Shown here piece after piece: positions 15,816-23,828 of a stretch of DNA of 64,000 bases. The stretch spans positions 336,849 to 400,848 of the forward strand of contig NZ_JAFBCX010000007.1 of the NCBI RefSeq assembly GCF_016907955.1, written 5' to 3'. This DNA comes from Lentzea nigeriaca (GTDB taxonomy: Bacteria; Actinomycetota; Actinomycetes; Mycobacteriales; Pseudonocardiaceae). The position numbers and the translations under genes were made by a program. Numbering within the stretch: position 1 is the first letter of the stretch; each line of letters begins with the position of its first letter. The notes under the pieces were generated by a model that made no database searches, was not told the DNA's origin, and saw only the letters and a program-made list of their open reading frames with translations.

Positions 15816-16136
15816 TCATAGGTACAGACCGGTACCGTGCTCGGTGAGCTCGGTTGCAACCGCGTGCAGGTCGCGTTCCCTCATCACGAGGTACGTGGTG
15901 CCCTGCACCTCGACCTCAAGCTGATCTTCCGGGTTGAACAGCACCCGGTCGCCCACCTTCACGTGACGCACGCTGGTACCGACTCCGAACACATCGCCCC
16001 ACGCCAACCGCTTCGCCATCTGGGCCGTCGCGGGGATCACGATGCCTCCGCTTGAACGCCGCTCGCCGTCCTCCGGCGAGATGCGCACCATGACGCGGTC
16101 GTACAGCATCTGGATCTCGAGCTTGACATCAGGCAC
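15816..16136 (-). CDS. GroES-like (Cpn10 family) protein without GroEL partner
   Basis: This 106-residue protein has the Cpn10 barrel: LYDRVMVRISPEDGERRSSG, GIVIPATAQMAKRLAWGDVF, VKVGDRVLFNPEDQLEVEVQ and YLVMRERDLHAVA. True GroES has a mobile loop with a GGI[VM]-type motif; RSSGGIVIP is present here. A C-terminal tail (TELTEHGTGLYL) is extra. No groEL lies in the window and it is surrounded by envelope and redox genes, so it is a paralogue rather than the main co-chaperonin. The gap to the upstream thioredoxin-NHL gene is 9 nt, indicating an operon. Confidence 0.85.
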   Translation of the reverse strand: MPDVKLEIQMLYDRVMVRISPEDGERRSSGGIVIPATAQMAKRLAWGDVFGVGTSVRHVKVGDRVLFNPEDQLEVEVQGTTYLVMRERDLHAVATELTEHGTGLYL

Positions 16137-16145
16137 CCGCAGAGT

Positions 16146-17972
16146 CTACGTGGCCTGCTGACCCTCCTCGTCCATGCCGCCCATCAGCAGGGGCAGACGT
16201 GTAGGTGCATCGGCAACCACTCGAACGGGAACACCCCAGTCCTGCCTGGTCAGACGACAGACCGGGTGTTCGTCGGCAGGATCGTCACTGCAACTGGCCG
16301 CCTGCGCTACGACGTGCAGAACGCCGTTCGTGACCTGATCGTTGATCCGCAACGCCCGTACCAGTTCGGTGCTGACACCGGCGCCTTCCAAGATCAGCTC
16401 CGGCGGCGAGCTGGTGATCTCCAGCCGGGTCGACGGCCCGTACCGCTCGTCGAGCTTGGTGCCCGTCGGCGGGGTGAAGATGACGGCCAGCTCGATCTCC
16501 CCGGCCGCGATGTCGGTGCTCGGCCGCTTGACCTCGTGGGCCTCGCCGTCGATCTTCGTGGCCGCCGCGGAGAACCGCTCCAGCCGGTGGGCGGCGCTCG
16601 CCACCACGACGAGCTCGTCGTCGATCAGCAGCGCGTCGGACGGTTCGGCGATATCCGTCGCGATGGTCGTCAGCGTGCTGGTCTCGGGGTCGAAGCGCCT
16701 GATGGCGTTGTTGTAGGTGTCCGAGATGGCGAGCGAGTGGTCCTTCAGGACCGTGACTCCGAGCGGGTGCTGCAGGAGGGCTTCCTCCGCGTCGCCGTCC
16801 TTGTGCCCGAACGCGAAGAGTCCCTTGCCGATGACGGTGTGCACCTCGCCGTTCTCCAGGTAGCGGAGCGCGCTCGTCTCGGAGTCGACCATCCACAGCC
16901 GGTCGCCGTCCGCGGCCAGACCGGACGTCTGGGCGAAGAAGGCTTCCTGCGCGGGCCCGTCGTTGATGCCCTCGACGGTGGTGCCGGCCAGGCGGCTGAC
17001 CTGGTTCGTCCCGGGGTCGAAGAAGCCCAGCGTGTGGTTGCCGGCCATGGCGATCGCGACGCCGCCGTTCCACCACGCGACGTCCCACGGGCTGGTGAGG
17101 TCGATCTTGTCGGCGGGACCGTCCGTCTCACCGTCGCGCCACTGCTCACCGGTGCCCGCGAGGGTCCTCACCTCGCCGGTTTCCAGGTTGAGGCCGCGCA
17201 GCAGGTGGTTGACGGTGTCCGCGACGACCACGTCGTAGCCGTGGGTGTTGGGGACGAGGGTGAGGCCGGCGGGTTCGGAGAACGAGGGGTTCAGGCCGTC
17301 CGCGCGGCCGCGCTCACCGGTGCCGATGCGGCGGACGACGGTCTCGCCGTCCTGCTCGAGCTCGACGATGCTGTGGTGGGCCGAGTCGCTGACCAGGATC
17401 GTGTTGCTCGGGGTGACGATGGCCTTCGCCGGGAACCTGAGCGTGGTGTTCGCGGGCTCGGGGGCGACGTACGGGCCGTTGCCGCGGTGCAGCGTTCCCT
17501 TGGCGTCGTGCTCTTCCCTGAGCTCGTTGATGATCGTGTCGAGCGCTTCCACGTGCCCCTCGCCCGCGGCCACGTGAACCACGTAGCCCTCGGGGTCGAT
17601 CAGCACCAGCGTCGGCCACGCCTTGACGGCGTAGTTCTGCCAGGTGGTCAGCTCCGGGTCGTCGAGGACCGGGTGGTGCACCTCGTAGCGCTCCACTGCG
17701 GCCTTCAACGCCTCCGGGTCCGCCTCGTGGACGAACTTCGGCGAGTGGACGCCGATGGTGACCAGGACGTCCTCGTGCTCCTTCTCGAGGGGGCGCAGCT
17801 CGTCGAGCACGTGCAGGCAGTTGATGCAGCAGAACGTCCAGAAGTCGAGCAGCACGATCTTGCCGCGCAGGTCCCTGAGGCTGACCTGGTCGCCGCCGGT
17901 GTTGAGCCAGCCGCGTCCTACCAGCTCGGGGGCTCGGACACGGGCACGGCGCTTCGCAGTCGTCACGGCCGT
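16146..17972 (-). CDS. Thioredoxin-like protein with NHL beta-propeller (NHLRC2-like)
   Basis: The N-terminal domain (about 10-165) is a thioredoxin/AhpC-type fold: VRAPELVGRGWLNTGGDQVS, LRGKIVLLDFWTFCCINCLH with the redox Cys pair as CCINC, VKAWPTLVLIDPEGYVVH. NHL repeats follow (DSAHHSIVELEQDGETVVRR, ADTVNHLLRGLNLETGEV, SDTYNNAIRRFDPETSTL and others), then a C-terminal beta domain. No signal peptide is seen, so it is cytosolic. This architecture is that of NHLRC2-type proteins; the bacterial substrate is unknown. The frame opens at 18116 (ATG) and 18074 (ATG); I chose GTG 17972 because the domain begins right after it, but the start is uncertain. Confidence 0.85.
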   Translation of the reverse strand, partial: TAVTTAKRRARVRAPELVGRGWLNTGGDQVSLRDLRGKIVLLDFWTFCCINCLHVLDELRPLEKEHEDVLVTIGVHSPKFVHEADPEALKAAVERYEVHHPVLDDPELTTWQNYAVKAWPTLVLIDPEGYVVHVAAGEGHVEALDTIINELREEHDAKGTLHRGNGPYVAPEPANTTLRFPAKAIVTPSNTILVSDSAHHSIVELEQDGETVVRRIGTGERGRADGLNPSFSEPAGLTLVPNTHGYDVVVADTVNHLLRGLNLETGEVRTLAGTGEQWRDGETDGPADKIDLTSPWDVAWWNGGVAIAMAGNHTLGFFDPGTNQVSRLAGTTVEGINDGPAQEAFFAQTSGLAADGDRLWMVDSETSALRYLENGEVHTVIGKGLFAFGHKDGDAEEALLQHPLGVTVLKDHSLAISDTYNNAIRRFDPETSTLTTIATDIAEPSDALLIDDELVVVASAAHRLERFSAAATKIDGEAHEVKRPSTDIAAGEIELAVIFTPPTGTKLDERYGPSTRLEITSSPPELILEGAGVSTELVRALRINDQVTNGVLHVVAQAASCSDDPADEHPVCRLTRQDWGVPVRVVADAPTRLPLLMGGMDEEGQQAT

Positions 17973-18180
17973 ATCCAACACTGTGGACGGTTTCACTGTT
18001 CCGACGTCCACGATGTGGAACTGGAGACCCTGAGCAGGTGGCTGATCTACGTCGCCGGCCGATTCCTCGCTCATTGGAGCGAGGATTGACAGCAACTCGC
18101 CAGTAGCCCGCATCATGGACGTAACCGCCCACCTGAACCTTTGCGCTGTCTTTGGCGTAGAGGTCCCCGGGAGGTGCGTG

Positions 18181-19200
18181 ATGGTGGAGTACCTGGTGGT
18201 CGGTGCGGGTCCCGCGGGACTGCAGATGGGGCGGTTCCTGCACGACGCGGGCCGTGACTACGTGATCGTCGAGGCGGCACCGGAGCCGGCGAGCTTCTTC
18301 CGGACGTTTCCGCGGCACCGGGTTCTCGCCACGGACGACAACTCGCTGTTCGACGGTGTGCCGTTCGCGCGGTACAGCAAGCGGTCGTTTCCCGACGCCG
18401 ATGATCTGGTGCGGTATCTGGAGGACTTCGCGCGGCCGTTGAACATCCGGTACAACACGCGGGTCACGCACACGGACCAGTACCAGGCGCGGCACGTCAT
18501 CCTCGCCACGGGCAAGAAGCCGTACGTGCCAGGCATTCCCGGGGTCGAGCACGCCGAGACGTACGCGAGTGCCAGCACTGATCCGACGGAGTACTCGGGG
18601 AAGCGGGTGCTGATCATCGGGCGGGGGCACAGCGCGTTCGAGACGGCCGACAACATCGCGACCACGGCGCGGATCACGCACACGGTCGGGCGGTCGGTGC
18701 AGCGGATCGTCAAGTGCGGCAACGAGTTCGTGGCGACGTTCGACGGAACCGGGGAGCTGCGGTACGACAAGGTGGTGGTCTGCACCGGCTTTCGCAGGGA
18801 CACGAGTCTCGACGTGCCGCACGCGCACGTGCTGGCCGGCGACTCCATCAAGGCGATCCGGCATGCCGCGCGGGCGTTGCACCGGACGTTGGAGGCCGAG
18901 CACCACGGGGTGCCGTGGCCGCATCGTAAGGTGCGCAACCGGCCGGACTCGCTGGCCGCGACCGTTGCCAGCCGGGCCGGGCAGATTCCTGACGGGCTGG
19001 CGGATGTCGTTGTGCTGCAAGGAGGGCACGCGCTGCTCTACGACGAGATGCCCACCACCGAGCGCAACGGGTTCGTCGTGACGAGCACGCAGATCTGCCA
19101 CTACCGCAAGAACGAGCTGATCGCGGTCGAGCGCCGGTTGCACCGCAAGCCGCTGGAGAGGTTCTTCTCGCAGCAGCTCGCGGTGCCGTGCATCTCCTAG
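18181..19200 (+). CDS. FAD/NAD(P)-dependent monooxygenase-like oxidoreductase
   Basis: A 339-residue two-dinucleotide-binding-domain flavoprotein. The FAD motif is VEYLVVGAGPAGLQMGRFL with YVIVEAAPEP, and the NAD(P)H motif is VLIIGRGHSAFETADNIA. HVILATGKKPYVPGIPGVEH is the ATG-type motif. The FxRxxxHxxxF fingerprint of flavin-containing monooxygenases is not obvious; the closest stretch is RTFPRHRVLATDDN. ATG 18181 is 7 nt after GGGAGG. It is divergent from the thioredoxin-NHL gene, and its stop TAG overlaps that of the convergent hydrolase gene (CTAG). Substrate unknown. Confidence 0.82.
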   Translation: MVEYLVVGAGPAGLQMGRFLHDAGRDYVIVEAAPEPASFFRTFPRHRVLATDDNSLFDGVPFARYSKRSFPDADDLVRYLEDFARPLNIRYNTRVTHTDQYQARHVILATGKKPYVPGIPGVEHAETYASASTDPTEYSGKRVLIIGRGHSAFETADNIATTARITHTVGRSVQRIVKCGNEFVATFDGTGELRYDKVVVCTGFRRDTSLDVPHAHVLAGDSIKAIRHAARALHRTLEAEHHGVPWPHRKVRNRPDSLAATVASRAGQIPDGLADVVVLQGGHALLYDEMPTTERNGFVVTSTQICHYRKNELIAVERRLHRKPLERFFSQQLAVPCIS

Positions 19201-19865
19201 GCCGGGAGCGTGCGGGCGAGAAACGCCGCGGTCAGGTCCCAGGCGCGGTCGGCGGCGTCCTTGTCGTACCAGGGGCCCAGGTGGTTGAGGAACGCGTGCC
19301 CCGCGGGCTCCAGGGCGATCTCGGCACCCTCGTGCTCGGCGACCGCGTCGACGACCTTCTGGTACTCGGTGATGAACGCGTCCTCGGTGCCGAAGTGGAA
19401 CAGGATCGGGCACGACACCTGGTCCAGCGTGCCGATCTGGTCCGGCACGCCCGAGCCGTAGAACGACACGGCGGTGTCCGGGTCCGAGGCGACGGCCGCC
19501 GCGTAGGCGAGGGTGCCGCCGAGGCAGAAGCCGAGCACGCCGACGCCACCGGTGACCTCCGGCAGTCCGCGCAGGTACTGAACCGACCGGACGACATCCT
19601 GGACGGCCAGCGGGAAGTCGAGGTTGCCGACGACCTCCATCGACTTCTGGATGCCCGCCTCGTCGTGCTCGCCGACCCAGCCCGGCTGGAAGCGGTGGAA
19701 GAGCTCGGGCACGGCCACGACGTAACCGAGCGCGGCCAGCTTCTCCGCCACGCCCCGCAGATAGCCGTCCAGGCCGAAGATCTCCTGGATCAGCACGATG
19801 CCGGGACCGGAGCCGGACTCGGGGAGCCAGACCGGCAGCGGCATGTCGTCAATTCGATGGGTCAT
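19197..19865 (-). CDS. Dienelactone hydrolase family protein
   Basis: A 222-residue alpha/beta hydrolase. The nucleophile is Cys in VLGFCLGGTLAYA (the dienelactone hydrolase variant of the nucleophile elbow), the acid Asp is in FGTEDAFITEYQ and the His is in PAGHAFLNHLGP. The oxyanion region QEIFGLDGYLR is also typical. Substrates are carboxymethylenebutenolide-like lactones or other esters; no aromatic catabolic cluster surrounds it, so the physiological substrate is open. ATG 19865 has AGGA 7 nt upstream, so the much longer open frame reported from further upstream is not used. Confidence 0.9.
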   Translation of the reverse strand: MTHRIDDMPLPVWLPESGSGPGIVLIQEIFGLDGYLRGVAEKLAALGYVVAVPELFHRFQPGWVGEHDEAGIQKSMEVVGNLDFPLAVQDVVRSVQYLRGLPEVTGGVGVLGFCLGGTLAYAAAVASDPDTAVSFYGSGVPDQIGTLDQVSCPILFHFGTEDAFITEYQKVVDAVAEHEGAEIALEPAGHAFLNHLGPWYDKDAADRAWDLTAAFLARTLPA

Positions 19866-19892
19866 GAGGTGATCCTGCCCGATAATCGGCCG

Positions 19893-20666
19893 ATGATCCG
19901 GCTGATCGCGACCGACCTCGACGGCACGCTGCTCCAGCCGGGCGGGGTGCTGAGCGACCGCACCCGCGCCACGCTCGACGCCGTGGACGCGGACGTCGTG
20001 GTCGTCACCGCGCGGCCGCCCCGGTACGTGCAGGACCTCGACCTCCCCGGCACGGCGATCTGCGCGAACGGGGCGATGATCTACGACCTGACGAACCGGG
20101 AGGTCACGCACGCGCAGACGCTGCCGTTCGACGTGGTGCGGAAGGTGTCGGCGGCGCTGGCCGAGGTGATCCCGAACGTCGGCATCGCGGTCGAGACCGG
20201 GCTGGAGGTGTTGTCCGAGCCCGGTTTCCAGGGGTTCGGGCCGAACAATCCACATCGGACACTGGAGCTGCTCGAGCACGTCTTCGCCGAGGCGGACCAG
20301 GTCGTGCAGATGCTCGCGTGGGCACCGGACGCCGAGGCCGACCACCTGATGGAGATCGCCAGACAGGCCGTCGGGCAGCATGTCACGGTCACGCACTCGG
20401 GTGGGCTGGGCCTGCTGGACATCAGCCCGCCCGGTGTCTCGAAAGCAGCGGCTCTCGAATCCCTCTGCAACGCAAGAGGAATCAGCAAGGACGAGGTCAT
20501 CGCGTTCGGCGACATGCCGAACGACCTGTCGGTGCTCGGGTGGGCCGGCACGGCGTACGCGATGAGCAACGCGCACCCGGCGGTCAAACGAGCGTGCGCG
20601 AACCACGCGCCGCCGAACACCGAGGACGGCGTCGCGCAGGTCATCGAACGGCTGTTCCGCCTCTAA
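19893..20666 (+). CDS. HAD superfamily (Cof-type) phosphatase
   Basis: A 257-residue HAD IIB hydrolase. Motif I is IRLIATDLDGTLLQPGG (nucleophile Asp and acid/base Asp), motif II VVVVTARPP, the motif III Lys is in PGVSKAAALESLCN, and motif IV is EVIAFGDMPNDLSVLGWAG. A Cof-type cap domain lies between about 85 and 185. It probably dephosphorylates sugar phosphates or flavin or nucleotide phosphates; specificity cannot be read. It is divergent from the dienelactone hydrolase gene (27-bp gap) and its stop overlaps that of the convergent NYN gene. Confidence 0.9.
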   Translation: MIRLIATDLDGTLLQPGGVLSDRTRATLDAVDADVVVVTARPPRYVQDLDLPGTAICANGAMIYDLTNREVTHAQTLPFDVVRKVSAALAEVIPNVGIAVETGLEVLSEPGFQGFGPNNPHRTLELLEHVFAEADQVVQMLAWAPDAEADHLMEIARQAVGQHVTVTHSGGLGLLDISPPGVSKAAALESLCNARGISKDEVIAFGDMPNDLSVLGWAGTAYAMSNAHPAVKRACANHAPPNTEDGVAQVIERLFRL

Positions 20667-21007
20667 CGGCGTGGCACCGAGGTGGGGCCGGCCACCTCGG
20701 CCCCCAGGGCCGTCACCCGCCGCCGCAGCTCGCGGTCGGCGGTCACCACCGTCACCGGTCGTCCGGCGCCTTCCTCGCGAACCACCTCGACGATCTTGTC
20801 GTCGCCATTGCCCGACGCTGCGACGACCCGGACGTCGTCGACGCTGGAGACGTTGCGCGCCTTGCCTTCCACGACCAGAACGACCTCCTCGTCACGGCCG
20901 CGCAACGCGTCGCGGAGGCGTTCGGCCGCGCCCGCCCTGTCACGCCACCACCCGTCGGGCACCGAACCCACGACGTTGGCTGCGTCGACCACGAGCAACG
21001 GCTTCAC
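20663..21007 (-). CDS. NYN (PIN-like) domain protein
   Basis: A 114-residue protein made of a single NYN/PIN-like nuclease domain: VVDAANVVGS (first acidic strand), VVLVVEGKARNVS, ASGNGDDKIVEVVREEG (central acidic cluster) and VTVVTADRELRRRVTALGAE (ADRELR motif). Such proteins are single-strand RNA nucleases or RNA-processing factors. GTG 21007 is the start. It is 14 nt downstream of the S37 peptidase gene on the same strand, so the two may be co-transcribed. Confidence 0.82.
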   Translation of the reverse strand: MKPLLVVDAANVVGSVPDGWWRDRAGAAERLRDALRGRDEEVVLVVEGKARNVSSVDDVRVVAASGNGDDKIVEVVREEGAGRPVTVVTADRELRRRVTALGAEVAGPTSVPRR

Positions 21008-21021
21008 GCCCCCAGCCTGCC

Positions 21022-22392
21022 TCAGTCCCGGCGGGCCCGCAGCGCGTCCAGCGAGTCGGGGCCCTCGTCGGCGGCGGAAAGCGTTGCGGGCGCGGAAACA
21101 CCGGCCCAGCGCAGCACGGCAGCGGTCGCGGCGGCGCGGTCCTTCTCCGGCAGCTTCGCGATGTTCGAGCCGTGGTTGCCGCCCGGCACCGAGAACATCA
21201 GCGAGTCGCGCGTGCCCGGCCCGAGCCGGAACGGTTCCGCGCTCCACGGGTCGTTCTGCCCGTACACGAACAGCAGCCGCGAGCCCTGGTAGCGCACCCA
21301 GAGGTCGATGTCGGCCATCGCGTGCCGGTCGAAGCGCGGGAACTCGATCTCCGCTGGCACCAGCGTGCGCGGCACGCTGACGCCGGGGTAGCGCAACAGA
21401 TCGCGCACCGAGGACTCGTCGGCTTCGGGCCAGCCGAGCTGCGTGCCCGCCTGGTAGTAGTACGTCTCGTAGGGCGCGATGCCTGCATCGGTGTAGAAGT
21501 CCCAACCGACGGTCTTCTCCATGAACGTCCAGATGTCGTCCACCGAAGCACCCGCACCGGGCACCAGCGTGCACTGGCTCTGCGTCCCGTACTGCCAGAA
21601 CGTGAACGGCGTGTCCAGCACGAGGACCTCCAGCGCCCGGTGCCCACCGCCGAACTGCCTGAACGTGTAGCCCTTGGCCTCCAGGCGGGACACGATCTCG
21701 TCGCGGTGCTGCAGGATCTGCCGCTGCACGCCCTCCAGCCGCCGGTTGCACGTCGGGTCGTTGCCGACGTTGCGGATGAACTCGCCGTAGACGTCGCGGT
21801 CGTTCACCACGTCGTTGGGCGCCACGTACGCGATGGTCGCGTCGACGTCGCGTGGGAAGAACCGCCGGTGGTAGACCGAGGTCATGCCGCCCTTGCTGGC
21901 ACCCGTCGAGAGCCAGCGGGCGCCGTAGATCTTCTTGAACGCGCTGACGATCCGGTGGTGGTCGTTGGCCGCCTGCCAGATGTCGAGGTCGTCCCAGTCG
22001 GCGGGCGACGGCCGCGACGGCGGGAAGAACCGCTGTTCCACGCTGATCTGGTTGCCGTCGACGAGCCGGGCGGGCTCGGACGCGCCGACCGTGCCCGGCA
22101 GGTGGTAGCCGGAGGTGTGCAGCACCATCGGCTTGGTTTCCGCCTTGTGCAGCAACGAGAACCGCTGCTCGAACCGGGCGCCGCGCGGCTTGCGGTGGTC
22201 GACGGGTTGCTGGATGCCGAGCACGAACGTCCTGGCGGTGCCGGACGTTCCTTCGCTGATGATCCGCACACCGGGGATGGCGGCGATGCGGTTCTTGACG
22301 TCTTCCGCCGCGGATGACACCGCGGCTGTGGCGAAGACCTGCGTCGATACCAGGCCGAACGCCAGCAGGGAGCGTACGAGTCTGTTCACCAA
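21022..22392 (-). CDS. Secreted tripeptidyl aminopeptidase, peptidase family S37
   Basis: A 456-residue exported serine peptidase. The N-terminus (VNRLVRSLLAFGLVSTQVFA) is a signal peptide with likely cleavage after AVSSA. The catalytic Ser is in WLSTGASKGGMTSVYHRRFF. The Asp is probably in LLFVYGQNDPWSAEP and the His in VPGGNHGSNIA, giving the Ser-Asp-His order of the family. S37 enzymes of Streptomyces are mycelium-associated prolyl tripeptidyl aminopeptidases that trim extracellular proteins. Confidence 0.92.
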   Translation of the reverse strand: MVNRLVRSLLAFGLVSTQVFATAAVSSAAEDVKNRIAAIPGVRIISEGTSGTARTFVLGIQQPVDHRKPRGARFEQRFSLLHKAETKPMVLHTSGYHLPGTVGASEPARLVDGNQISVEQRFFPPSRPSPADWDDLDIWQAANDHHRIVSAFKKIYGARWLSTGASKGGMTSVYHRRFFPRDVDATIAYVAPNDVVNDRDVYGEFIRNVGNDPTCNRRLEGVQRQILQHRDEIVSRLEAKGYTFRQFGGGHRALEVLVLDTPFTFWQYGTQSQCTLVPGAGASVDDIWTFMEKTVGWDFYTDAGIAPYETYYYQAGTQLGWPEADESSVRDLLRYPGVSVPRTLVPAEIEFPRFDRHAMADIDLWVRYQGSRLLFVYGQNDPWSAEPFRLGPGTRDSLMFSVPGGNHGSNIAKLPEKDRAAATAAVLRWAGVSAPATLSAADEGPDSLDALRARRD

Positions 22393-22446
22393 GCCACGCT
22401 ATTGAGCCCGCACGCCTCGCCGGACCGGCCGATCGTCGGGCGCTTG

Positions 22447-23295
22447 TCAGAAGCTCGCGTAGTAGGACGCGGCCATGTCCTCCTCGCCGTGGCCCTTGGT
22501 GACCGCGCGGTTGAGCCGCGCACTCGCTGCCTGTGCCACGTCGAGCTGCACGTTGGCACGTACCGCCGCCTCGTTCACCAGCAAGGCGTCCTTCAACGCG
22601 TTCTGCACGGTGAACGCGGGCGAGAAGGACCGATCGATGATCGCGTTGCCCTTCATCTGCAGGTACGCGCAGTCCGTCGGCCCGCCGGAAACGGCTTCCA
22701 GGAACAGGTTCGGGTCGATCCCGGACGCCTCGGCGAGCGACACCGCCTCACCGACGGCGGCCGTCAGCGCGAGGACCCAGCTGTTCGCGACGAGCTTCAG
22801 CTTCGAGGACGCACCGGCCTCGCCCACCCACATCGTGCGGGCGCCGATCACGTCGAAGACCGGCTGCACCCGGTCACGCAGCTCAGGCGCACCGGACGCG
22901 AGCACGACGAGCTTGCCCTCGGCCGCGGGCTTCGTGCTGCCCAGCACCGGCGCGTCGACGAACTCCAGCCCGAGCGAGCGGGCGAGCGCGATGAGGTCCT
23001 CGGTGGCCGAGACCCCGACCGTGGACGCCTGGATCCACACGGCGTCGTGCGGCAGCGAAGGGGCGGCGTCCTGGATGACCGACGTGACGGTGGCGCCGTC
23101 GTTGAGCATCGTCAGCACGATCTCCACGCCCTCGACGGCTTCAGCGGGCGTGTCGGCGACGGTGGCGCCCTGGTCGGCGAGCGGTTCGGCTTTGGCGCGC
23201 GTGCGGTTCCAGACCCGGATCTCGTGTCCGGCAGCGACGAGGTTGGCTGCGATGGGGGCACCCATGAGGCCGGTGCCGAGCACGGCGATCTTCAT
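22447..23295 (-). CDS. NAD(P)-dependent beta-hydroxyacid dehydrogenase (3-HIBADH / 6-PGDH-like)
   Basis: A 282-residue enzyme. The Rossmann motif is MKIAVLGTGLMGAPIAANLV, VWNRTRAKAEPL carries the Arg expected for NADP preference, and the substrate-binding motif FVDAPVLGSTKPAAEGKL replaces the canonical DAPVSGG. The catalytic Lys lies in ASSKLKLVANSWVLA. The C-terminal all-helical domain is complete. Family members reduce or oxidise 3-hydroxyisobutyrate, tartronate semialdehyde or glyoxylate. It is probably monocistronic, and ATG 23295 is clear. Confidence 0.88.
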   Translation of the reverse strand: MKIAVLGTGLMGAPIAANLVAAGHEIRVWNRTRAKAEPLADQGATVADTPAEAVEGVEIVLTMLNDGATVTSVIQDAAPSLPHDAVWIQASTVGVSATEDLIALARSLGLEFVDAPVLGSTKPAAEGKLVVLASGAPELRDRVQPVFDVIGARTMWVGEAGASSKLKLVANSWVLALTAAVGEAVSLAEASGIDPNLFLEAVSGGPTDCAYLQMKGNAIIDRSFSPAFTVQNALKDALLVNEAAVRANVQLDVAQAASARLNRAVTKGHGEEDMAASYYASF

Positions 23296-23436
23296 GGTCC
23301 CAGCAAACAAGAAACCTCGCGGTGCTGCCAGGTCGGGGGTCCGACAGCACCACGAGGTCAACCGTGACATCGGCGGACCGACATGCACCGTTACAGCGCC
23401 AGCATACTGTGGCGCGGATCACGTTTAACAGAATGA

Positions 23437-23469
23437 AACCCCTGGAGCGCGGGAGGTGCTCCAGGGGTT
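23437..23469 (-). terminator. Terminator of the small gene at 23524-23670
   Basis: AACCCCTGGAGC (23437-23448) pairs with GCTCCAGGGGTT (23458-23469), a 12-bp stem with a 9-nt loop. On the minus strand it is followed by TTCATTCTGTT, so it ends the transcript of the small gene before the dehydrogenase gene. The rest of 23296-23523 shows nothing else. Confidence 0.75.
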
Positions 23470-23523
23470 CCCGTTGGGGGGAGGCACTCGCTACGGGGCG
23501 CCGCGCGAGTGCCGGGTCGAAAG

Positions 23524-23670
23524 TCAGCGCAGGGTCGTGACCTGAGCCTGGGCGATTGCCATCAGCTCGTGACGCATGGACGGCGTGGCGGCCATGTCGA
23601 TCGCGCGAGCCACGGCCTTCCGGTTGCGCGCCTCGGCACGACGGGCGCGGAGCTTCGCTGCGAAGTTCAT
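23524..23670 (-). CDS. Small basic conserved-looking protein, 48 aa
   Basis: The product (MNFAAKLRARRAEARNRKAV, then MAATPSMRHELMAIAQAQ) is helical and Arg-rich at the N-terminus. I believe similar short proteins occur widely in Pseudonocardiales, but no function is known to me. ATG 23670 is used; an in-frame GTG at 23682 (VQTE-MNF) is closer to the GAGAGGGAAG ribosome site and is a good alternative. It has its own terminator, which supports a real transcript. Confidence 0.6.
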   Translation of the reverse strand: MNFAAKLRARRAEARNRKAVARAIDMAATPSMRHELMAIAQAQVTTLR

Positions 23671-23828
23671 CTCGGTCTGCACTTCCCTCTCGGAGGTCTG
23701 CTGTGTTGGTAACTCAAGTATGCACCCTCCTACCCACGAACGCACACGATTATCCGGTGAGTTGGGGCACATGCCGATGAATCATCGGCTGACAACGTGA
23801 ACGGCCGGACAACGGCAGGCACCTTCGG

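Noticed and set aside
23437..23469. Riboswitch or attenuator
   Set aside because: The structure is a single simple stem with a T-rich tail downstream of a small gene and no further conserved structure, so a terminator explains it.
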